A stretch of DNA of 64,000 bases from Saccharothrix sp. (GCF_031180885.1 NZ_JAPSLK010000028.1:23014-87013); one strand, 5' to 3'. Numbered from the stretch's first letter, positions 17,977-30,240 are shown. Numbers and translations: made by a program. The notes: a model not told the origin generated them from the letters alone.

Positions 17977-18740
17977 GGGTTACCTCCCTTGGCGGAGAAA
18001 GGGCCGGATTCCGGGACGGTCCGGTCCAGTTGCATGGTCACCTGGTAGAGATCGCCCCGGTACCAGGACGTCATGTCTTCCACGGGCCGGCCGGCGGAGC
18101 TGGTGACCCGGCGGAAGACCAGCAGCGGACTGCCGGTTCGCACGCCCAGCAACCGCGCGGTCTCCGGGTCCGCGCCTTCGGCCCAGACCGTCTGATCCGC
18201 GTGGTCGAGCTGGACGCCGTAGGTGTCGGCGAGCAGCGAGTAGAGGGAGCCGGTCAGGTCGTGCCGGTGCAGGTCGGGGACGACCCGCCGGCTGTACCAG
18301 CCGCGCTCCACGGCCAGCGGCACCCCGTCGGCCAGCCGCAGGCGGACCACGTGGCACGCGGGCTCGTGCGGGGGCAGGCCCAGGGCGGCGGCCGCCGACG
18401 GCGGCGGGACCTCCTCGGCGCACCTCAGCACCCCGGTCGCGGGGGTGGACCCCCGCCGGCGCATGTCGTCGGTGAACGACTCCAGGTAGAGCTGGGCGTC
18501 CATCCGGCGGCGGGCGGTGAACGTGCCCCGGCCCTTGGCCCTGGTCAACAGCCCTTCGGCGACGAGCTGGCCGACCGCGGCGCGCACCGTGATCCGGGAG
18601 ACCCGGTAGAGCTGGGCGAGGTCGCGCTCGGACGGGATCGGGGAGCCGGGGGGCAGCTCCTGCTCGGCCATGCGCCGCAGGATGTCGCGGAGCTGGGCGT
18701 GCTTGGGCTTGGGCCCGTCGACGATCTCGTCGCGGTTCAT
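17973..18740 (-). CDS. dasR: GntR/HutC-family regulator, DasR orthologue candidate
   Basis: 255 residues. N-terminal GntR winged helix (HAQLRDILRRMAEQELPPGS, PSERDLAQLYRVSRITVRAA, KGRGTFTARR) followed by a UTRA effector domain (AACHVVRLRLADG-like core, YSLLADTYGV, SPLLVFRRVT). This is the architecture of DasR, which senses GlcN-6-P/GlcNAc-6-P and controls PTS and chitin genes. A near-perfect dre site lies 44 bp upstream, implying autoregulation and control of both PTS arms. The ATG at 18740 was chosen over an upstream frame because it matches family length. Confidence 0.88.
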   Translation of the reverse strand: MNRDEIVDGPKPKHAQLRDILRRMAEQELPPGSPIPSERDLAQLYRVSRITVRAAVGQLVAEGLLTRAKGRGTFTARRRMDAQLYLESFTDDMRRRGSTPATGVLRCAEEVPPPSAAAALGLPPHEPACHVVRLRLADGVPLAVERGWYSRRVVPDLHRHDLTGSLYSLLADTYGVQLDHADQTVWAEGADPETARLLGVRTGSPLLVFRRVTSSAGRPVEDMTSWYRGDLYQVTMQLDRTVPESGPFSAKGGNP

Positions 18741-18783
18741 GACACCTCCCCGTGCTCGCGCTCGCAGACCGGGATTGGTACTT

Positions 18784-18799
18784 TCCGGTCTAGACCAGT
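18784..18799. promoter_or_regulatory. DasR responsive element (dre) in the divergent PTS promoter
   Basis: TCCGGTCTAGACCAGT matches 14 of 16 positions of the dre consensus ACTGGTCTAGACCAGT, with a perfect GGTCTAGACC core. It sits between dasR (start 18740, minus) and EIIB (start 18908, plus), so one site can repress both units until GlcN-6-P releases the regulator. Confidence 0.88.
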
Positions 18800-18907
18800 T
18801 GGTGCGGGGAGGATGCTCCGCGCGCCAAGCGGGTGTCAACCGCCGTTACGCGACCGTGGCCGAGCGGTGGCACCCTCACCACAGGTGTGTCGAGAGAGGA
18901 CTGCGAA

Positions 18908-19144
18908 GTGGCGGACGACAAGGCGGCTGGGATCCTCGCCGCGCTCGGTGGGGCGGACAACATCATCGAGATCGAGCCGTGCATCACGCGGCTGCGCTGC
19001 GAGCTGGAGGACGGCTCGGTCGTGGACGAGGCGGCGCTGAAGAAGCTCGGCGCGCACGGCGTCATGCGGCAGGGCAACGTCGTCCAGGTGGTCGTGGGCC
19101 CGGAGGCGGACACCATCGCGAGCGACATCGAGGACCTCCTGTGA
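18908..19144 (+). CDS. PTS EIIB component, glucose/GlcNAc type
   Basis: 78 residues. The phosphocysteine Cys25 lies in IEPCITRLRCELED, the EIIB-Glc signature, and the fold ends KLGAHGVMRQGNVVQVVVGPEADTI as in the family. It passes phosphate from EIIA to the sugar bound by EIIC. GTG at 18908 has GAGAGGA about 8 bp upstream; an upstream in-frame extension from 18833 would cross the promoter. It overlaps EIIA by 4 bp. Confidence 0.92.
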   Translation: MADDKAAGILAALGGADNIIEIEPCITRLRCELEDGSVVDEAALKKLGAHGVMRQGNVVQVVVGPEADTIASDIEDLL

Positions 19145-19596
19145 CGCTTCGGGTGGGCAGCCCGGTCGCCGGGCGCGTGGTGCCGCTGACCGAGGTGCCG
19201 GACCCGGTGTTCGCGCAGGCGATGGTCGGCCCGGGGATCGCCGTGGAGCCGGACCGGGTGGCGGCCGAGGTGGTGTCCCCGGTGGACGGCACGGTCGTCA
19301 CGCTGCACCCGCACGCGTTCGTCGTGGCCACCGGCGACGGTGCGGCCGTGCTGGTGCACCTGGGCATCGACACGGTGAAGCGCAAGGGCGAGGGCTTCAC
19401 CCTGCACGTGGTGAAGGGTGAGTCGGTCCGGGCCGGCCAGGCGATCGTGACGTGGGACCCGGCCGAGATCGAGGCTGCCGGCTTCGCCCCGATCTGCCCG
19501 GTCATCGCGCTGGACGCCAGTGCGGACGCGTTGCTCGACCAGGCCTCCGACGGTCCGGTGGCGGCGGGCGACGCCTTGTTCTCCTGGCGGCGATGA
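19141..19596 (+). CDS. PTS EIIA component, glucose (Crr) type
   Basis: 151 residues. EIIA-Glc fold with the two active-site histidines: His58 in LHPHAFVVAT and phospho-acceptor His73 in VLVHLGIDTVKRKGEGF. The N-terminal SPVAGRVVPLTEVPDPVFA is family-typical. It receives phosphate from HPr and gives it to EIIB Cys25. GTG overlaps the EIIB stop. A strong hairpin terminator follows. Confidence 0.93.
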   Translation: MTLRVGSPVAGRVVPLTEVPDPVFAQAMVGPGIAVEPDRVAAEVVSPVDGTVVTLHPHAFVVATGDGAAVLVHLGIDTVKRKGEGFTLHVVKGESVRAGQAIVTWDPAEIEAAGFAPICPVIALDASADALLDQASDGPVAAGDALFSWRR

Positions 19597-19614
19597 CCTC
19601 CTCTTTCGACGACT

Positions 19615-19645
19615 GGCGCGACTGAATGGACCATTCAGTCGCGCC
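19615..19645 (+). terminator. Hairpin terminator after the EIIB-EIIA unit
   Basis: Perfect 15-bp arms GGCGCGACTGAATGG and CCATTCAGTCGCGCC separated by a single A, followed by TTCCCTTG. It begins 18 bp after the EIIA stop. Confidence 0.8.
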
Positions 19646-19686
19646 TTCCCTTGTGCTCCGAACGGCCCAGTGGACACGCTGGGTCC

Positions 19687-20250
19687 ATGGTCATCTACTC
19701 GCTGTCAGGCTTTCTGGTCGGAGCCTTCGGGGCTCGTCTGCTGCGCTCGCTCCCGCGCGGTGCGTCCGTCCACTGGGCGTGGTGCGCGCTGCCCACAGCC
19801 GGCCTGTGGGCGCTGTCCGCCGGAGTTCCTCCCCGGTGGCTGCCGGTGCCGTTCTTGGTCGCCTGGCTCGGCGTGCTGTTGTCCGTCGTGGACTTCCGGC
19901 ACCGACGCCTCCCCGATTTCCTCACCCTGCCCGCGTACCCGCTGGTGGGCGGCGTGCTGGCGGTGTGCGGGGCGGACCTCGCGCGGGCTCTGGGCGGCGG
20001 CTTGGCGTACTTCGGGCTGCACTTGGCGGTGCACAAGCTGTCACCGGCCTCCATGGGTGGGGGAGACGTCAAGCTGGCCGGGTCGCTGGGCGCGGTGCTG
20101 GGTTCGGTGTCGTGGGTTGCGCTGCCCGTGGCTGCGGTCCTCGCGAGCGTCATCACACTGACGATCGCGCTGTGGCGACCCAGGGACGGGCCGCCGCACG
20201 GTCCCGGGTTGGTCGGTGCGACGTGGCTGGTGTCACTGGCCGGCGGGTAG
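19687..20250 (+). CDS. Short A24-type prepilin peptidase
   Basis: 187 residues with about six membrane segments. The two catalytic aspartates of the A24 aspartic protease are present: Asp69 in LSVVDFRHRRLPD and Asp127 in ASMGGGDVKLAG. The N-terminal methyltransferase domain of PilD-type enzymes is absent, as in most actinobacterial or archaeal-like short forms that process Flp/Tad-type pilins. No pilin or Tad gene is nearby, but prepilin peptidase upstream of aroC is a common actinobacterial arrangement. Start ATG 19687. Confidence 0.88.
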   Translation: MVIYSLSGFLVGAFGARLLRSLPRGASVHWAWCALPTAGLWALSAGVPPRWLPVPFLVAWLGVLLSVVDFRHRRLPDFLTLPAYPLVGGVLAVCGADLARALGGGLAYFGLHLAVHKLSPASMGGGDVKLAGSLGAVLGSVSWVALPVAAVLASVITLTIALWRPRDGPPHGPGLVGATWLVSLAGG

Positions 20251-20334
20251 TGGCGGCGCACACCGGACAGGTTCGGGTGCGACGTCGGTAACCAGGGCTC
20301 TCGGTGCTGTTAACGCTGTGAAAGGATTCGCGGC

Positions 20335-21530
<1,196 letters not shown>

Positions 21531-21534
<4 letters not shown>

Positions 21535-22040
21535 GCCCGCGCTACGTCGTCCTCGGCCCGCCCGGCGCGGGCAAGACGACCGTGGGGCAGTTGCTCGCGG
21601 CCCGGCTCGGGGTGGCCTTCCGGGACACCGACGAGGACGTGGTCGCCACCGCCGGCAAACCCATCGCCGACATCTTCACCACCGACGGCGAACCCGCGTT
21701 CCGGGCGCTGGAGGAGGAGGCGGTCGCGAAGGGCCTGGCCGAGCACGACGGCGTGCTGGCGCTGGGCGGCGGCGCGGTGCTGTCCGCCGCGACCCGCGCG
21801 CGGCTGGCGGCGCACACCGTGGTGTTCCTCAACGTCGGCATGGCCGAGGGCGTGCGGCGGACGGGCCTGTCCACCGCGCGGCCCCTGCTGGCCGGCGTGA
21901 ACCCGCGCGCCACCTTCAAGGCGCTGCTGGACGCCCGGCTCCCGCTGTACCGGGAGGTCGCCACCATCGAGGTGGGCACCGACCAGTTGGAGCCGGAGCA
22001 GGTGGTCGACGCCGTCCTGGCGAAGGCGGAACGGACCTGA
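21531..22040 (+). CDS. aroK: Shikimate kinase
   Basis: 169 residues. P-loop GPPGAGKTT (9-17), the shikimate-binding DTDEDV aspartates, [12 protein letters not shown] (Arg contact), GGGAVLS and the RPLLAG lid region are all visible. It phosphorylates shikimate at the 3-OH. GTG overlaps the aroC stop. Confidence 0.96.
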
Positions 22041-22044
22041 CCCG

Positions 22045-24716
<2,672 letters not shown>

Positions 24717-24720
<4 letters not shown>

Positions 24721-25157
24721 CGGGCGGGGCTGCGGCCGACGGCGGGGCTGCGGCGGGCGGGCGCGTGACCCACGGGGCGCTGCACCACGTCGAACTCTGG
24801 GTGCCTGACCTGGGGCGCGCGGAGGCGAGCATCGGCTGGCTGCTGCGCGAGTTGGGCTGGAGCGAGTACCAGCGCTGGTCCGCCGGGGTTAGTTGGCGCC
24901 TTGGCCCCACCTACGTCGTGGTCGAGGAGTCGCCCGCCCTCGATCGGCACCACAGGCTCGGGACCGGGCTCAACCACCTCGCCTTCCACGTCGCGACCCG
25001 CGGCCGAGTGGACGAGCTGACCGAAGCGGCCCCGAAGCACGGATGGGCGTTGATGTTCGGGGACACGCACCCTCATGCGGGTGGTCCTGATCACTACGCC
25101 GCCTACCTGGAGAACACGGACGGTTTCGAGGTGGAGTTGGTCGCGTCCGAACGGTAG
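24717..25157 (+). CDS. VOC-superfamily (glyoxalase-fold) protein
   Basis: 146 residues from the GTG at 24717, or 130 from the GTG at 24765, which removes an Ala/Gly-rich leader and may be the true start. Metal-ligand positions are recognisable in [21 protein letters not shown] and the final FEVELVASE glutamate. The substrate is unknown; VOC members range from glyoxalases to dioxygenases and antibiotic-resistance proteins. Translationally coupled to aroQ. Confidence 0.8.
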
Positions 25158-25247
25158 TCACCCGAGAGGGTGAGTGGATCTCTACACTGATGCGGAACCG
25201 GGGTCGCCGCACGTTGCTCCCCGTGATCAAAACCGGAAGTGGAGACC

Positions 25248-26747
25248 ATGCCCGGCCCGACGAGGCTCCTCGGATGCGCCCTCGCCGTCGCGACCCTCAC
25301 CGCCTGCGCCCCCGGTGTCGCGGACCCCGCGCCGCCCGCCGCGTCCCAGGCGACGACGACCACGACGAAGAAGCCCGCGCCGAGCAGACCCGCGCAGCCG
25401 GTCAAGCCCGTCACCACCGACCGCGGCCGGCAGAGCCCCGGCGTCATCGCCGCGGGTTTCGAGGCCCCGTACAACTACGCCCCCTCCGTGATGCTGGAGG
25501 GCGGCCGGTACCGGATGTGGTGGTGCAGCCAGGTCCGCCACGCCGAACCCGGCGGTGACGACGTCCTCTACGCCGACAGCGCCTCCCCGGACGGCGGGTT
25601 CGCCGGGCCCGACGGCAGCTCCGCGCTGGCCGTCCTGTCCGGCAGCACCCACGGCTGGGACGGCGTGCACACCTGCGACCCGTCCGTCCTCAAGGTCGGC
25701 GGCACCTACTACATGTACTACACGGGCGCGCCCGGCGACGTGCCGTTCGGCAGCCTGGTCGGCGTCGCCACCAGCCCGGACGGCATCAACTGGACCCGCG
25801 CGGCGGGCGGCAACCCGATCCTCGGCCCGGCCAACGACACCATCCGGGACAACCACTACGGCAGCGGCCAGCCGTCCGCGGTGTACGTGGACGGCTGGTT
25901 CTACCTGCTCTTCACCGACACCACCGCCAAGGCCGCCGGCTGGAACGGCGCGGGTCAGTTCGTGCTGCGCGCCAAGGACCCGACCTTCGGCAGCCAGGTC
26001 GAGGCGCTCGGCGCGGCCGGCTGGGAGAAGGTCGCCGACACCCGCAAGCCACGCACCCGGTCCGTGGTGGACGCGTTCAGCGCCGACTGGATGTACGTGG
26101 ACGCGCTGCGGGCCTTCCTGATCGCCCACTCGACCGACGCGGGCACCACGCTGACCTTCTGGAACCACGACTTCGCCACCCAGCCGTTCCCGCCGCTCCA
26201 CATCCCCGGCCCGTGGAAGGAAGGCCCCGGCCTGGTCCGGACGCCGGAGGGCCACGCGCCGATCTCCGCCGAGGACCCCTGCGGGCGGATGTCCGTGGAC
26301 GTCATGCGCGCCACCGTCACCGGCGCGGCGGGCGCGCCCACCGACATCGGCCACTTCGGCCTGGACCTGGTCAACATCCCGGGCTGCCGCACCAAGGCGC
26401 AGGCGTCGGTGCTCAACGGGTTCGCGGTGCCGTCCCCGGAGAACACCATCGACCTGGTCGTGGACGGCAAGGTGGTCCGGGTGGAACGCCGATCGGTGAC
26501 CGACCGCCTGGCCACCCGCGTTCTCGCCCAGCGCCCGGACATCGTGGACGAGCTGCCCGTGGTGGCCCGCATCCCGGCCGGCGTGAAGGCGGTGCGCGCG
26601 CCCAACGGCCAGACCGGACTGCTGGTGGACGGCAAGCTGTGGCGGGTGGGGCCGGAGGAGGTGGCGAAGCTGAACTCGTCGCCGGTCACACCGGTCACCC
26701 AGCAGCAGTGGGACGCCTTCGACCACGCGGGCGCCCTGAACCGCTAG
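25248..26747 (+). CDS. Secreted lipoprotein with five-bladed beta-propeller (GH43-like) domain
   Basis: 499 residues. Lipoprotein signal peptide ending LTAC with Cys20 as the acylated residue, then a Thr/Lys/Pro-rich spacer (~30-60). Repeated propeller strands follow: APSVMLEGGRYRMWWCSQVR, CDPSVLKVGGTYYMYYTG, GVATSPDGINW and QPSAVYVDGWFYLLFTD, as in GH43/GH62-type glycoside hydrolases. The acidic catalytic trio cannot be assigned with certainty. The last ~130 residues form a separate beta domain. ATG at 25248 has GGAAGTGGAG upstream. It lies on the outer membrane face, target glycan unknown. Confidence 0.72.
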   Translation: MPGPTRLLGCALAVATLTACAPGVADPAPPAASQATTTTTKKPAPSRPAQPVKPVTTDRGRQSPGVIAAGFEAPYNYAPSVMLEGGRYRMWWCSQVRHAEPGGDDVLYADSASPDGGFAGPDGSSALAVLSGSTHGWDGVHTCDPSVLKVGGTYYMYYTGAPGDVPFGSLVGVATSPDGINWTRAAGGNPILGPANDTIRDNHYGSGQPSAVYVDGWFYLLFTDTTAKAAGWNGAGQFVLRAKDPTFGSQVEALGAAGWEKVADTRKPRTRSVVDAFSADWMYVDALRAFLIAHSTDAGTTLTFWNHDFATQPFPPLHIPGPWKEGPGLVRTPEGHAPISAEDPCGRMSVDVMRATVTGAAGAPTDIGHFGLDLVNIPGCRTKAQASVLNGFAVPSPENTIDLVVDGKVVRVERRSVTDRLATRVLAQRPDIVDELPVVARIPAGVKAVRAPNGQTGLLVDGKLWRVGPEEVAKLNSSPVTPVTQQQWDAFDHAGALNR

Positions 26748-26788
26748 CGGGCGCCTCGAACCGCTAACGGGATCGGAACCGCTAGCGG
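26741..26788. repeat. Three AACCGCTANCGGG palindromic repeats at a convergent gene junction
   Basis: CCGCTAGCGG at 26741-26750 and 26779-26788, with CCGCTAACGG at 26761-26770. The first supplies the TAG stop of the lipoprotein gene and the third, read on the other strand, the TAG stop of the four-helix membrane protein. They may help termination from both sides. Confidence 0.55.
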
Positions 26789-27192
26789 GAACGGGACCCG
26801 TCGGGCTGTGGCAAGGCGTTGCCGAGCGCCAGCCCGATGCCGGCCGACGCCATGACCAGCAACGCCGTGAACGCCGCGCCACCGGTCAGCGCCGCACCCA
26901 GCGACTCCAAACCCGTCTGGTCGACCACCAGCGACTTGCCGGCCACCCCGGCCACCCCGGCGACCGGCCCGGCCACCAGCGCCGCGAAGAACCAGACCAT
27001 GCCCGGCCCCTCCAGCTGCCGCCACGCGTCCAGCGCGCCCCACAGCACGCCCGCCACGAGCACCAGACCCAGCGCGATGTAGCGCAGCGACGACGAGGCC
27101 CCGGGGCTGTGCACGGCCACCGCGTCCGTGCCGACCTGCACCCCGCCGTGCAGCAATCCCATCCAGAGCCCTCGGGGCAGCCACCTGCGCAT
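26782..27192 (-). CDS. Four-helix membrane protein (B-4DMT transporter-like)
   Basis: 136 residues with four predicted membrane helices: an amphipathic N-terminal helix (WLPRGLWMGLLHGGVQVG), YIALGLVLVAGVLWGALDAW, MVWFFAALVAGPVAGVAGVA and FTALLVMASAGIGLALGNAL. This is the pattern of small actinobacterial B-4DMT family transporters, whose substrate is unknown. Convergent with the lipoprotein gene and divergent from pepP. Confidence 0.7.
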   Translation of the reverse strand: MRRWLPRGLWMGLLHGGVQVGTDAVAVHSPGASSSLRYIALGLVLVAGVLWGALDAWRQLEGPGMVWFFAALVAGPVAGVAGVAGKSLVVDQTGLESLGAALTGGAAFTALLVMASAGIGLALGNALPQPDGSRSR

Positions 27193-27232
27193 GGGCCCAC
27201 CCTAGGCCACTGTGAACCCACGCCGATGCCTC

Positions 27233-27238
27233 TAGGCT
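27233..27238 (+). promoter_or_regulatory. Candidate -10 element for leaderless pepP transcript
   Basis: TAGGCT (TANNNT) ends 6 bp before the pepP ATG at 27245 and no ribosome-binding site is present, so transcription probably starts at or very near the start codon. Confidence 0.4.
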
Positions 27239-27244
27239 GCGGGT

Positions 27245-28330
27245 ATGCCGCACGCGACACGCCGCGCCGCCCTGCGCGCCACGCTCCGGGACCGGGAGCT
27301 GGACGCCCTGCTGGTGACCAACCTGCTCAACATCCGCTACCTCACCGGGTTCACCGGGTCCAACGCCGCGCTCCTGGTGTCCGCCGAGTCGGACGCCGCC
27401 AGCGTGTTCTGCACCGACGGCCGCTACCTCACCCAGGCCGAGCGCCAGGTGCCGGACCTGGAGCGGGTCATCGACCGGCCCTGCGACCTCGCGCTGGCCC
27501 AGCGCGCGCACAAGGACGGCAACCGGCGCGCGGGTTTCGAGAGCAACCACGTCACCGTCGAGGGCCTGGACGCGCTGGGCGAGGCCGCCGAGGACGTCGA
27601 GCTGGTCCGCGCGCCCGGCCTGGTCGAGCAGTTGCGGCTGGTCAAGGACGACGCGGAGGTCGAGGCGCTGCGCATGGCGTGCGCCGCCGCCGACCGGGCG
27701 CTGGCGAGCCTCATCGAGCACGGCGGCCTGCGCGCGGGCCGCACCGAGCGGGAGATCGCGCGCGAGCTGGAGAGCCGGATGCTCGACCACGGCGCGGCCG
27801 GCCCCAGCTTCGAGTCGATCGTGGCGACCGGCGCGAACTCCGCCGTCCCGCACCACCGGCCCACCGACGCGGTCGTGCACGCGGGCGACTTCGTGAAGCT
27901 GGACTTCGGCGCGCTGGTCGACGGCTACCACTCCGACATGACCCGCACCCTGGTCGTCGGCCCGGCCGCGGACTGGCAGCGGGAGCTGTACGAGCTGGTC
28001 GCGACCTCGCAGGCGGCCGGGCGGCACGCGCTCGTGCCGGGCGCGGCGGTGTCGGACGTGGACCGGGCGGCGCGCGAGGTGATCGAGCAGGCGGGCTACG
28101 GGGAGCAGTTCCTGCACGGTCTGGGGCACGGCGTGGGCCTGCAGATCCACGAGGCTCCGGCGCTGTCGAAGGCGGGTGACGGTACACTTCTGCCCGGTAT
28201 GACGGTCACCGTCGAACCCGGTGTGTACCTGGCCGGGAGGGGCGGAGTCCGCATCGAGGACACGCTCGTGGTGCGCGAAGGCGGCCCCGAACTCCTCACC
28301 CTGACCACGAAAGAGCTAGTGGTCGTCTGA
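27245..28330 (+). CDS. pepP: Xaa-Pro aminopeptidase (aminopeptidase P family)
   Basis: 361 residues: N-terminal creatinase-like domain (~1-130) and a C-terminal pita-bread metallopeptidase. Dinuclear metal ligands lie in KLDFGALVDGYHSDMTRT, HGLGHGVGLQIHE, TVEPGVY and RIEDTLVV. It removes N-terminal residues that precede proline. Located just before efp, as in most actinobacteria and firmicutes. Confidence 0.93.
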   Translation: MPHATRRAALRATLRDRELDALLVTNLLNIRYLTGFTGSNAALLVSAESDAASVFCTDGRYLTQAERQVPDLERVIDRPCDLALAQRAHKDGNRRAGFESNHVTVEGLDALGEAAEDVELVRAPGLVEQLRLVKDDAEVEALRMACAAADRALASLIEHGGLRAGRTEREIARELESRMLDHGAAGPSFESIVATGANSAVPHHRPTDAVVHAGDFVKLDFGALVDGYHSDMTRTLVVGPAADWQRELYELVATSQAAGRHALVPGAAVSDVDRAAREVIEQAGYGEQFLHGLGHGVGLQIHEAPALSKAGDGTLLPGMTVTVEPGVYLAGRGGVRIEDTLVVREGGPELLTLTTKELVVV

Positions 28331-28363
28331 CGCCCGAACACACGTAACAGGAGAAGCCCACCC

Positions 28364-28927
28364 GTGGCCACGACCAACGACCTCAAGAACGGCCTGGTGC
28401 TGAACCTCGACGGCCAGCTGTGGACCGTCACCGCGTTCCAGCACGTCAAGCCGGGCAAGGGCGGCGCCTTCGTGCGCACCACGTTGAAGCACGTCCTGTC
28501 CGGCAAGGTCGTGGACAAGACCTTCAACGCGGGCACCAAGGTCGACACGGCCACCGTGGACAAGCGGAACATGACCTACCTGTACAAGGAGGGTTCCGAC
28601 TTCATCTTCATGGACGGCGAGACCTACGACCAGATCCCGGTCCCGGCCGAGACCGTGGGCGACGCCGCCAACTACATGCTGGAGAACCAGGAGGCGATGG
28701 TCGCCACCCACGAGGGCGTCCCGCTGTTCGTGGAGCTGCCGACCAGCGTCGAGCTGGTCATCCAGCACACCGACCCGGGCCTGCAGGGCGACCGCAGCAC
28801 CGGCGGCACCAAGCCCGCCACCCTGGAGACCGGCGCGGAGATCCAGGTCCCGCTGTTCGTGACGACCGGCGAGAAGATCAAGGTCGACACCCGCGACGGC
28901 CGCTACCTCGGCCGGGTCAACAACTGA
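28364..28927 (+). CDS. efp: Translation elongation factor P
   Basis: 187 residues with three beta-barrel domains. It relieves ribosome stalling at polyproline. The tip loop is [11 protein letters not shown] with Lys32, and the C-terminal GYLGRV-type end is present as [11 protein letters not shown] has AACAGGAG upstream. Followed 1 bp later by nusB. Confidence 0.97.
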   Translation: MATTNDLKNGLVLNLDGQLWTVTAFQHVKPGKGGAFVRTTLKHVLSGKVVDKTFNAGTKVDTATVDKRNMTYLYKEGSDFIFMDGETYDQIPVPAETVGDAANYMLENQEAMVATHEGVPLFVELPTSVELVIQHTDPGLQGDRSTGGTKPATLETGAEIQVPLFVTTGEKIKVDTRDGRYLGRVNN

Positions 28928-28928
28928 C

Positions 28929-29348
28929 ATGGGCGCTCGGAGCAAGGCCCGCAAGCGCGCGGTCGACGTCCTGTACGAGGCCGACCTGCGGGCCATGGAC
29001 CCGGTGACCCTGCTCGCGGAGCGGGTGGGCTCCCCGGACGTCCCGCCGATCAACGACTACACGGTGGGCCTGGTCGAGGGCGTCACCGCGCACCGGGCCC
29101 GGATCGACGACCTGATCTCCGAGCACTCGGAGGGCTGGACGCTGCAGCGCATGCCCGGGGTGGACCGGGCGGTGCTGCGGGTCGGCCTGTACGAGCTGCT
29201 GTGGGCGGCGGACGTGCCGGACGCGGTGGCCATCGACGAGGCGGTCGAGCTGGCCAAGCAGCTGTCGACCGACGACTCGCCCCGGTTCGTCAACGGCGTG
29301 CTGGGCCGGATCGCGGTCATCGCGGACCAGCTCCGAGCGGTGCTCTAG
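28929..29348 (+). CDS. nusB: Transcription antitermination factor NusB
   Basis: 139 residues, all-helical NusB fold: ARKRAVDVLYEADLR, RMPGVDRAVLRVGLYELLW, VAIDEAVELAKQLSTDDSPRFVNGVLGRI. With NusE it binds boxA RNA in rRNA antitermination. A clear intrinsic terminator follows. Confidence 0.96.
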   Translation: MGARSKARKRAVDVLYEADLRAMDPVTLLAERVGSPDVPPINDYTVGLVEGVTAHRARIDDLISEHSEGWTLQRMPGVDRAVLRVGLYELLWAADVPDAVAIDEAVELAKQLSTDDSPRFVNGVLGRIAVIADQLRAVL

Positions 29349-29363
29349 ACGCGCGTCACGCGA

Positions 29364-29394
29364 CCCCCGGCTGCTTGCGGCGGCCGGGGGTTTT
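29364..29394 (+). terminator. Intrinsic terminator after nusB
   Basis: CCCCCGGC and GCCGGGGG arms with an 11-nt loop, directly followed by TTTT. It ends the pepP-efp-nusB group 15 bp after the nusB stop. Confidence 0.85.
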
Positions 29395-29493
29395 CGTGTG
29401 CCCGAGCGTGGTGCGGCGGATGCCCTGCTGTCGGAGCGCACGTCCGCCGGCCGCCCTCCACGTGAGCGGCCGGGTCCGTCCCTCGTGGGTCGT

Positions 29494-29982
29494 TCAGTCT
29501 TCCTTGGCCGGTCGGGCCTCGGGAGGCAGCACGCCCCAGTCGATGAGCTGCTCGGTCAGCTCGCCCGGCGTCATGTCGTAGATGATCGCCAGGGAGCGCA
29601 GGTCCTCGGTGCGGATGGAGAGGACCTTGCCGTTGTAGTCGCCGCGCTGGCTCTGGATGGTGGCCGCGTACCGCGCGAGCGGGCCCACCTTCTCCGCCGG
29701 GAGCTGTTGCAGCCGTTCGAGGTTGATCACGATCTTCGTCGCGGGTTCGGCGCCCGAGGGCACGCGACCCTCGGGGAGCAGCTCCGCGACCGGGACACCG
29801 TAGAAGTCGGCCAGCTCCGCGAGCTTCTGCACGGTCACGGCTCGGTCTCCGCGCTCGTACGAGCCGACGACCACGGCCTTCCAGCGACCGCCGGACTTCT
29901 GCTCGACGCCGTGCAAAGACAAGCCCTGCTGCTGGCGGATCGCGCGGAGCTTTGCCCCCAGCGCCTTGGCGTAGTCGCCCAT
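29494..29982 (-). CDS. bldD: Developmental regulator BldD
   Basis: 162 residues. N-terminal XRE-type helix-turn-helix (LGAKLRAIRQQQGLSLHGVE, GRWKAVVVGSYERGDRAVTV) and a C-terminal domain holding the c-di-GMP signature RxD-x8-RxxD as RGD (113-115) and RTED (124-127) in IQSQRGDYNGKVLSIRTEDL. In Streptomyces a tetrameric c-di-GMP clamp dimerises BldD to repress sporulation genes. All key residues are intact, so c-di-GMP control of development is expected here. It is divergent from the pyr operon; the 258-bp gap holds the pyrR leader and no other gene. Confidence 0.95.
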   Translation of the reverse strand: MGDYAKALGAKLRAIRQQQGLSLHGVEQKSGGRWKAVVVGSYERGDRAVTVQKLAELADFYGVPVAELLPEGRVPSGAEPATKIVINLERLQQLPAEKVGPLARYAATIQSQRGDYNGKVLSIRTEDLRSLAIIYDMTPGELTEQLIDWGVLPPEARPAKED

Positions 29983-30156
29983 GTGGCGGTTCTCCGTTCA
30001 TTCGCCCCGTCAGCCGGTAGGGGACTGCCGCGGGGAGGCTTAGATCAATACGCAGAGTAATGATTGCTCTCCGTGGTCACCAGGTCAAGCTGATCTCGCC
30101 GGCCCGGGTGGGCGAGACCACGTGGACCACCCGGTCGATTGACCCCCGGAGCCTGA

Positions 30157-30162
30157 TACGGT
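30157..30162 (+). promoter_or_regulatory. Candidate -10 element of the pyr operon
   Basis: TACGGT fits TANNNT and lies 78 bp upstream of the pyrR GTG, leaving room for the structured leader. No well-spaced -35 is seen; TTGACC at 30139-30144 is too close (12 bp). Confidence 0.35.
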
Positions 30163-30204
30163 GCTGGTCAACCCGGTCACAACCGGGTGTCCGACGTCCT
30201 TTAA

Positions 30205-30236
30205 GGACCCGTCCAGCGAGGCGGGGAAGGAGGTCC
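30205..30236 (+). promoter_or_regulatory. PyrR-binding RNA hairpin that sequesters the pyrR ribosome-binding site
   Basis: CGTCCAGCGAGGCG (30210-30223) matches 12 of 14 positions of the PyrR anti-antiterminator loop ARUCCagNGAGGYU. GGACC (30205-30209) pairs with GGTCC (30232-30236), so the hairpin encloses the Shine-Dalgarno AAGGAGG that serves the GTG at 30241. A second small palindrome (GTCCTTTAAGGAC) sits just before. UMP-bound PyrR would then block translation, as reported for mycobacterial pyr leaders. Confidence 0.75.
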
Positions 30237-30240
30237 AACC

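Noticed and set aside
30047..30061. Candidate BldD box (AATACgcagaGTAAT) upstream of bldD
   Set aside because: The right half fits GTNAN, but the left half lacks the T of NTNAC. Autoregulation is plausible but this site alone is too weak to list.
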